A stretch of 64,000 bases of DNA. Source: Acholeplasmataceae bacterium. Its GTDB lineage: Bacteria; Bacillota_I; Bacilli_A; Acholeplasmatales; Acholeplasmataceae. This document shows positions 58,660 to 64,000 of this stretch, one piece after another. Made by a program: the position numbers and the translations under genes. Each line of letters opens with the position of its first letter. The stretch's first letter is position 1. Under the pieces are notes generated by a model that did not search any database, was not told the DNA's origin, and worked only from the letters and a program-made list of their open reading frames with translations. The stretch spans positions 21,996 to 85,995 of the forward strand of contig RECG01000010.1 of assembly GCA_007692425.1 (NCBI GenBank), read 5' to 3'.

Positions 58660-58672
58660 GGAGGAATGGGAT

Positions 58673-60277
58673 ATGGCCAAGTACATTTTCATCACCGGAG
58701 GCGTGGTTTCGAGCCTTGGAAAAGGGATCACGGCATCCGCACTCGGACAAATTTTGAAAAGCCGGGGACTCAAAGTCTTCATGCAAAAATTTGATCCCTA
58801 CATCAATGTGGATCCGGGCACGATGAGCCCTTATCAACACGGCGAGGTGTTTGTCACCGACGATGGTGCGGAAACCGACCTTGATCTGGGCCACTATGAA
58901 CGATTCATCGATGAAAACCTGAATCGTCATTCAAGCATCACAACCGGCAAGATTTATCAAACGGTCATGAAGCGTGAACGCAGGGGCGATTATTTAGGCG
59001 CGACGGTCCAGGTCATCCCCCATATCACCGACCAGATCAAAAAGAAACTCATTGATGTGGCCCGCCACACACAACCCGATGTGGTGATTACCGAAATCGG
59101 CGGCACCGTCGGTGACATTGAATCCTTGCCCTTTCTTGAAGCCATCCGCCAAGCCAGGCGGGAGTTTGGTTTCAACAACACGCTTTATCTGCACAACACG
59201 CTTGTGCCTTATTTGAAGGCGGCCAACGAAATCAAGACCAAACCCACCCAGCACAGCGTCAAGGAACTGATGAGTCTGGGCATTCATCCAGACATCATCG
59301 TCCTTCGTAGTGAAAGGGCCATTTCCAAAGAAGTCAAGGATAAAATCGCGTTGTTCTGCGATGTTGATTACGAAGCCGTGTTTGAAGCGCTTGATGTCGA
59401 CGTGCTTTATGAAACCATCATCAACCTGCATCATCAAAAAATCGACGACTTCATTCTTAAACATTTCCAATTTGACAAACCAAAAGCGGACATCACGCCT
59501 TGGGTTGATCTGGTTGCACGTATCAAAAACCTGCACGAGACCATCACCATCGGCCTGGTCGGCAAATATGTCCAACTCCATGATGCCTATCTATCCGTCA
59601 CAGAAGCCCTTAAACATGCCGGCTACCACCACGACAAGCAGGTGGACATCAAATGGATCAACGCTGAAAATGTCACGCCCAAAAACATCAAAAAATGGGT
59701 GACACAATGTGACGCCATTCTCGTTCCTGGTGGTTTTGGTGAACGTGCCACAGAAGGCAAACTGGCCGCCATTCATCATGCAAGAATCAATAACATCCCC
59801 TTTTTAGGACTTTGTTATGGCATGCAGTTGGCGGTCATTGAATATGCGAGAAACGTACTGAAAATCAAAGACGCCAACTCTACTGAAATCGATGCCGATA
59901 CCACGCAACCCATCATTTCGTTACAACGCGGCAGGACACAGGATGAAAACAAGGGTGGAACCTTGCGTCTCGGTCTCTATGATTGTGAAATCAAAGAAGG
60001 CACCAAGGCACACGACGCTTACCAGAGCACGCTGATCAAAGAGCGGCATCGCCACCGCTATGAATTCAACAACCAATACCTTGAGCGCTTTGAAGACGGC
60101 GAGATGATTATTTCAGGATATAATAGTAAGCTACAACTCGTCGAGATGATTGAACTTAAAAACCATCCATGGTTTATTGCCGTACAATTTCATCCTGAAT
60201 TTGTATCAAGGCCGTTACGGCCACATCCGCTTTTCCGTGATTTTATCAAAGCAGCAATCAAACACCAGAAAAAGTAG
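58673..60277 (+). CDS. pyrG: CTP synthase
   Basis: PyrG makes CTP from UTP, ATP and glutamine. The 534-residue protein has the synthetase domain ([45 protein letters not shown]) and the glutaminase domain with catalytic Cys near residue 379 ([11 protein letters not shown]) and the HPE triad ([18 protein letters not shown]). ATG 58673 follows GGAGG at a good distance. A TTG-started reading would include that site. Its leader attenuator predicts control by CTP. Confidence 0.98.
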   Translation: MAKYIFITGGVVSSLGKGITASALGQILKSRGLKVFMQKFDPYINVDPGTMSPYQHGEVFVTDDGAETDLDLGHYERFIDENLNRHSSITTGKIYQTVMKRERRGDYLGATVQVIPHITDQIKKKLIDVARHTQPDVVITEIGGTVGDIESLPFLEAIRQARREFGFNNTLYLHNTLVPYLKAANEIKTKPTQHSVKELMSLGIHPDIIVLRSERAISKEVKDKIALFCDVDYEAVFEALDVDVLYETIINLHHQKIDDFILKHFQFDKPKADITPWVDLVARIKNLHETITIGLVGKYVQLHDAYLSVTEALKHAGYHHDKQVDIKWINAENVTPKNIKKWVTQCDAILVPGGFGERATEGKLAAIHHARINNIPFLGLCYGMQLAVIEYARNVLKIKDANSTEIDADTTQPIISLQRGRTQDENKGGTLRLGLYDCEIKEGTKAHDAYQSTLIKERHRHRYEFNNQYLERFEDGEMIISGYNSKLQLVEMIELKNHPWFIAVQFHPEFVSRPLRPHPLFRDFIKAAIKHQKK

Positions 60278-60298
60278 AACCAGGCGACATGCCATTGA

Positions 60299-60327
60299 TT
60301 GCGAAAGCAACAGGTTTGTAATATAAT
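60299..60327 (+). promoter_or_regulatory. Promoter of fba
   Basis: TTGCGA (60299-60304), 17 nt, TATAAT (60322-60327). AAGGAGG precedes the fba ATG. Confidence 0.7.
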
Positions 60328-60358
60328 GAATATGATTGAAACCAAGGAGGAAACCAAC

Positions 60359-61225
60359 ATGCCAGTCGTATCAGCCAAAGAAATGCTTTTGAAAGCACGA
60401 AAAGAAGGATATGGCATTGCCCAAATCAACATCAACAATCTCGAATGGATCAAAGCAGCCCTGACCACGGTTGAGGAAATCAATTCACCGGTCATTCTCG
60501 GCGTCTCCGAAGGTGCGGCCAAATACATGGGGGGCTATCGGAACGTCATGGGCATGGTCCGTGAGCTTTACGCATTCTACAACCTGACGGTTCCTGTTGC
60601 CGTCCATTTGGACCACGGCAGTTATGAAGGCGCCCAAAAGGCTCTTGAAGCAGGATTCACATCCATCATGTTTGATGGATCACACTACCCTTTTGAAGAA
60701 AATCTTGAAAAAACGAAAGCAATCGTTGCCATGTGCCACGCCAAAGGTGTGTCGGTGGAAGCCGAAGTCGGTTCAATCGGCGGTGAGGAAGATGGCGTGG
60801 TCGGCGGAGGCGAGATCGCCGACCCGAAAGAATGTGCGTTGATCGCCGCCACCGGCGTCGATATGTTTGCCGCCGGCATCGGTAATATCCACGGCAAATA
60901 TCCGCCCAATTGGAAAGGCCTTGATTTCGATGTGCTTGCCGAAGTGCAACGCGTGACCAACAATGTCCCGCTTGTCCTGCACGGCGGTTCAGGTATTCCT
61001 GATGACATGGTCAAAAAGGCCATTTCTCTCGGAGTGGCCAAAATCAACGTCAACACTGAATGCCAATTGGTGTTTGCGGCCGCGACCCGCAAATACATTG
61101 AAGAAGGCAAAGATCTTGAAGGCAAGGGCTTCGACCCAAGAAAGCTGCTTGCACCAGGCACGGAGGCGATTCGCGAAGTCATCCGTGAAAAACTGGCGCT
61201 CTTCGGTTCGGTAGACAAAGCTTGA
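60359..61225 (+). CDS. fba: Fructose-bisphosphate aldolase, class II
   Basis: Fba splits fructose 1,6-bisphosphate in glycolysis. The 288-residue zinc enzyme has the metal-binding HLDHGSYEGAQKALEAGFTSIMFDGS block, the EAEVGSIGGEEDGV loop and the phosphate-binding HGGSGIPDDM plus GVAKINVNTE. The start at ATG 60359 follows AAGGAGG. Downstream of pyrG is also its place in Bacillus. Confidence 0.97.
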   Translation: MPVVSAKEMLLKARKEGYGIAQININNLEWIKAALTTVEEINSPVILGVSEGAAKYMGGYRNVMGMVRELYAFYNLTVPVAVHLDHGSYEGAQKALEAGFTSIMFDGSHYPFEENLEKTKAIVAMCHAKGVSVEAEVGSIGGEEDGVVGGGEIADPKECALIAATGVDMFAAGIGNIHGKYPPNWKGLDFDVLAEVQRVTNNVPLVLHGGSGIPDDMVKKAISLGVAKINVNTECQLVFAAATRKYIEEGKDLEGKGFDPRKLLAPGTEAIREVIREKLALFGSVDKA

Positions 61226-61239
61226 AAGGAACCACACCC

Positions 61240-61791
61240 ATGCGCGATGAACAGATTTATCACGAGTATGCGAATTGGAAAATGGAATACAATGATTTGC
61301 TTAAATACCTGCTGGAGAATGATTCCGATTTGATTCTTCGTTTTAAACATGTCATCGAAGTGATTGACCACCTTTATGATAAATTGATTGATACGTCCAA
61401 CTACAGCGAAGATGAAGACAACATTTTTGAAACAGGCTTTTACTACACATATGATCAAATGGAAGAAATCGTCAAATTATTGAGCAAAAACTATGATAAC
61501 GACATCAAGAAGCTTGAGAGACGGGCCAAAGATGTCAATCTGCTGTTAAGTGTCATTGATTTTCAAAACGAATTGTTGGGCGTTGATGATGTCGAACAAA
61601 GCGATTTGGACAAGCTGTTGGATTTCGAAAAAAACATATTGAAGTATCTTGAAAAAAGAGAACAGGTTCCCGAAACCATATTTAAATCTTTTGATAAAAT
61701 CACACGCGACATGTTCAAGCGGCTCGATGTGGAGTATTACCCCATCAACGATATCTTTTTGGAGATTGCCGACGAACTAGGCATCATATAA
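61240..61791 (+). CDS. Uncharacterised acidic helical protein
   Basis: I do not recognise this protein of about 183 residues. It is charged, rich in Asp, Glu, Lys and Leu, and lacks a signal peptide, membrane segment or Cys. Predicted mostly helical, it may be a cytoplasmic adaptor. I chose ATG 61240 with GAAAGGA upstream; an in-frame TTG at 61222 overlaps the fba stop and would include the ribosome-binding site. It is in an operon with fba and ends at a strong terminator. Confidence 0.75.
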   Translation: MRDEQIYHEYANWKMEYNDLLKYLLENDSDLILRFKHVIEVIDHLYDKLIDTSNYSEDEDNIFETGFYYTYDQMEEIVKLLSKNYDNDIKKLERRAKDVNLLLSVIDFQNELLGVDDVEQSDLDKLLDFEKNILKYLEKREQVPETIFKSFDKITRDMFKRLDVEYYPINDIFLEIADELGII

Positions 61792-61820
61792 AGGTAAAAC
61801 AGAACCAGTTTAAAAAGACA

Positions 61821-61849
61821 AAAAAAGGGCTTCGAAAAGCCCTTTTTTC
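61821..61849. terminator. Bidirectional terminator
   Basis: GGGCTT / AAGCCC is flanked by an A-run and a T-run. It lies between the convergent 61.2-kb gene and the acidic protein gene. Confidence 0.85.
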
Positions 61850-61868
61850 TATACATCGAAACACTAAA

Positions 61869-64000
61869 TCAAGCAGGCAGGACTGATGCTACAGCTCCAA
61901 AGAAGTCTTCAAGACCTTCGAGAAAGTCATAGATGTCATCAACATCAGCTTCAGTCAAGTCATCGAAATCAAGTGCGGCAATCGCACGGGCGCCTTCGAG
62001 AATGTCCGTGAAGAGTTGCAAGACATCATCTTTGAAATCATCAATAGTGGCAGCATCCATGCCGTGTAATAACATGATTACTTCATGGGAGAAGATATCA
62101 TCAAAGAAAGTATTGATTGCGGCAAGAATGAGATCTTCCATGTCTTCGTCGATGACCTCATCAACCACGACAAGCGCAGTGATGATGACGACGACCTCCA
62201 TCGCAAACTCATAGTCAACCCAACGCTCATCGAACAACCAATCAGTAAGATCGATTGATTCGACATAAGCAAGGGTTGCAACCTCGAGTTCTGCAAGGGT
62301 TGAAATGATGGAGGCAAGCGGGCCGATCATATCTTCAAAGAAATCATTGAAGTCTTCTGGATCCATCATGCCTTCTTGAAGCACGCCGATCAGCAATGGA
62401 ACACGTACCATGCGAAGTACCTTTTCGACTGATTCGGCATCACGCGCACCCATTAAAATGTCGTTGTAAGGCAGGAATAATGACAAGAGTGCTTCGAGTT
62501 CATAGCCAAAGGCGACCACATCCGTCATGTCATCAAGGGATTCGAAAAGTTCGAACAGGCTGATGAAGAAGAGACCCTCTGTCAACAGGAATATGTCAAC
62601 CAGGTCAACACCGATGTCAGCCAATACGGCAAGACCTTCCTTATAGGTGTCGAGATCCGCCATCACCTCATCAAAAATGAAGAGGAACAGCTCATACTCG
62701 TGAGGAGACATACTGTCTTCCATCTCGGCCAGGAAAGTTTCCAGGGCCAAGTCGACAAACGCTTCACCGGCGGGTGTTGAGAAGATAGCTTCCAAGGCCA
62801 GGAACTTGTCTTCGTTTTCGACATAGAAATCATCTAGGAAAGTGCCAACCAAAACAGCCAGCTCAATAGCCTTGATCGGATTGATGCCGCCACTTTCATA
62901 GAAACAGTAATCATGTCCAGGACCCCAGTAATCAGGATAACAAACATATTCTTGAGGCAACATCAATTCATCTGCGATCGCAAATACGTCATTCATGAAA
63001 GCCAAATCAACGGCAGAAGCCAATGTCAGCCCGAGATCCAACGAGGCATGACCCGCAAGACCAAGGAAATCGGCATAAAGAGCTTTGTCATCAACGACGA
63101 CCTCACCAAAAGCTTCTCCGATGTAAAGCATACTCAAGAAAAGCATGGACATGTCGGCAGCACCAGGAAGCGTATCAAGCAACATGTCGACAAGCGCATC
63201 CTTTAGAATGAATCCTTCTTCAGGTGTCAAAAAACCGTCATCAATCAGCTCATCGAGATGTTCGATGGCGATCAACGGCATGCTTTCGGACAACAACACA
63301 AAGTAATCAATGACCATGGTCAGGGTGTTGAGCATGAGCGTGTGTTGATTCTCAAGCACATCAAGCATATTGGACTGGTTCTCGATTTGGCTGGCGAAAT
63401 AATCAATATCCCATTGTGTCCAATAGATAGAATTTTGAAGCCTTAGCAAATCAAAGAACGGCTCAAGAACTTCAGAATCGGTATAAGGACCATCAGCTAA
63501 GATTTGATCCATAATGTCCGTATCGTCAGCCAACCAAGCGGCTTTATAGGCATACCAGAACATATCGGAATAAACGTTGCCTTCATACCAGGCTTCATCG
63601 GCAAACTCGGCATTATAAACAAGCCAATAAGCATCGTTCAAAGCGAACATCTTCTGATAATCGAAAGGACCATAAAGGAAATCATCCAGGACATCTTCGT
63701 ATGCGATAGGAACGTAAGTCTCAAAGAAATTCAACAGCGCGATGAAATCAACAACATCATAATAATCGTCCAACTCGGATTGATAATCGAGAAGCTGGAT
63801 TTCATAATAGTCAAGTTCGCCCTCACTGTTTTGAATGCCACGTTCAAGCGTTGCACGCAATAACTCGATTATCACGTAAGCAACGTTGCCGGATGTCACA
63901 TCAAATGTCTCAAACAGTTCGAATTCCAGCAAGAGCGTGTTGATTGAATCCATGTCATACATGCGGTCTGGCAATTCAAACATATGCTGGAACATGCCTA
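61869..64000 (-). CDS. Very acidic protein of unknown family (N terminus outside window)
   Basis: At least 708 residues are visible and the frame is open to the window edge, so the start is not seen. Composition is extreme: I count 9 Lys and 9 Arg against very many Asp and Glu (17 of the last 57 residues), plus abundant Leu, Phe, Tyr and Ala. The sequence looks mainly helical. Only two Cys occur, close together (VCYPDYWGPGHDYC), suggesting an extracellular disulfide. It has no C-terminal anchor or known motif. The gene is against the main direction of this arm. A secreted or surface role is a guess. Confidence 0.7.
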   Translation of the reverse strand, partial: GMFQHMFELPDRMYDMDSINTLLLEFELFETFDVTSGNVAYVIIELLRATLERGIQNSEGELDYYEIQLLDYQSELDDYYDVVDFIALLNFFETYVPIAYEDVLDDFLYGPFDYQKMFALNDAYWLVYNAEFADEAWYEGNVYSDMFWYAYKAAWLADDTDIMDQILADGPYTDSEVLEPFFDLLRLQNSIYWTQWDIDYFASQIENQSNMLDVLENQHTLMLNTLTMVIDYFVLLSESMPLIAIEHLDELIDDGFLTPEEGFILKDALVDMLLDTLPGAADMSMLFLSMLYIGEAFGEVVVDDKALYADFLGLAGHASLDLGLTLASAVDLAFMNDVFAIADELMLPQEYVCYPDYWGPGHDYCFYESGGINPIKAIELAVLVGTFLDDFYVENEDKFLALEAIFSTPAGEAFVDLALETFLAEMEDSMSPHEYELFLFIFDEVMADLDTYKEGLAVLADIGVDLVDIFLLTEGLFFISLFELFESLDDMTDVVAFGYELEALLSLFLPYNDILMGARDAESVEKVLRMVRVPLLIGVLQEGMMDPEDFNDFFEDMIGPLASIISTLAELEVATLAYVESIDLTDWLFDERWVDYEFAMEVVVIITALVVVDEVIDEDMEDLILAAINTFFDDIFSHEVIMLLHGMDAATIDDFKDDVLQLFTDILEGARAIAALDFDDLTEADVDDIYDFLEGLEDFFGAVASVLPA

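Overview
This is a chromosomal segment from a low-GC Gram-positive (Bacilli-type) bacterium, and it contains the replication origin. Evidence for the lineage: RNase M5, SpoVG, RpoE (delta), two T-box leaders, a Bacillus-type pyrG attenuator, lipoboxes on secreted proteins, and the classic rpmH-rnpA-yidC-jag / dnaA-dnaN-S4-recF-gyrB-gyrA arrangement. Several genes end in TGA, so UGA is a stop and the Mycoplasma code does not apply. The mix of an undecaprenyl-phosphate cycle, LtaS-like sulfatase, PduL phosphotransacylase and many lipoproteins would fit a Mollicutes-related lineage such as Izemoplasmatales or Acholeplasmatales, but the taxon is inference.

Layout. The origin lies at about 30.7-31.03 kb, between dnaA and rpmH. 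Left of it nearly all genes are on the minus strand, and right of it nearly all are on the plus strand, so both arms run with replication. Exceptions are the HIT protein, an O-antigen-ligase-like protein and uppP on the left, and an acidic protein at the right edge.

Left arm, reading away from the origin: dnaA, dnaN, S4 protein, recF, gyrB, gyrA; an envelope block (LtaS-like sulfatase, galE, uppP, DUF368/PopT-like, galU, O-antigen-ligase-like); serS with a serine T-box; a two-component system; HIT protein and pduL; HD hydrolase, rnmV, rsmA, ispE; spoVG; prs, pth, mfd; and the 5' end of fhs.

Right arm: rpmH, rnpA, a lipoprotein-type yidC with a large extracellular domain, jag; a permuted papain-like membrane protein; rmuC; asnS with an asparagine T-box. 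Next comes an accessory surface region (37.7-50.3 kb): a leader with a small ORF and embedded terminator, a CUT1 ABC importer whose binding protein carries two Ig-like domains, a 1350-residue lipoprotein alternating Ig-like and OB-like modules, and a lipoprotein joining PASTA, lamin-tail and complete staphylococcal-nuclease domains. Housekeeping genes then resume: two tandem DHH phosphoesterases, a TtcA-like protein, mgtC, mnmE, dnaX, ybaB, recR, rpoE, pyrG, fba. The window ends in an extremely acidic, unrecognised protein.

Most distinctive: the surface/nuclease region, the 38-kb leader, the pyrG attenuator with GGGC at the predicted start, the T-rich gap before uppP, and the acidic edge protein. 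I recognised no tRNA, rRNA, CRISPR array or insertion sequence.
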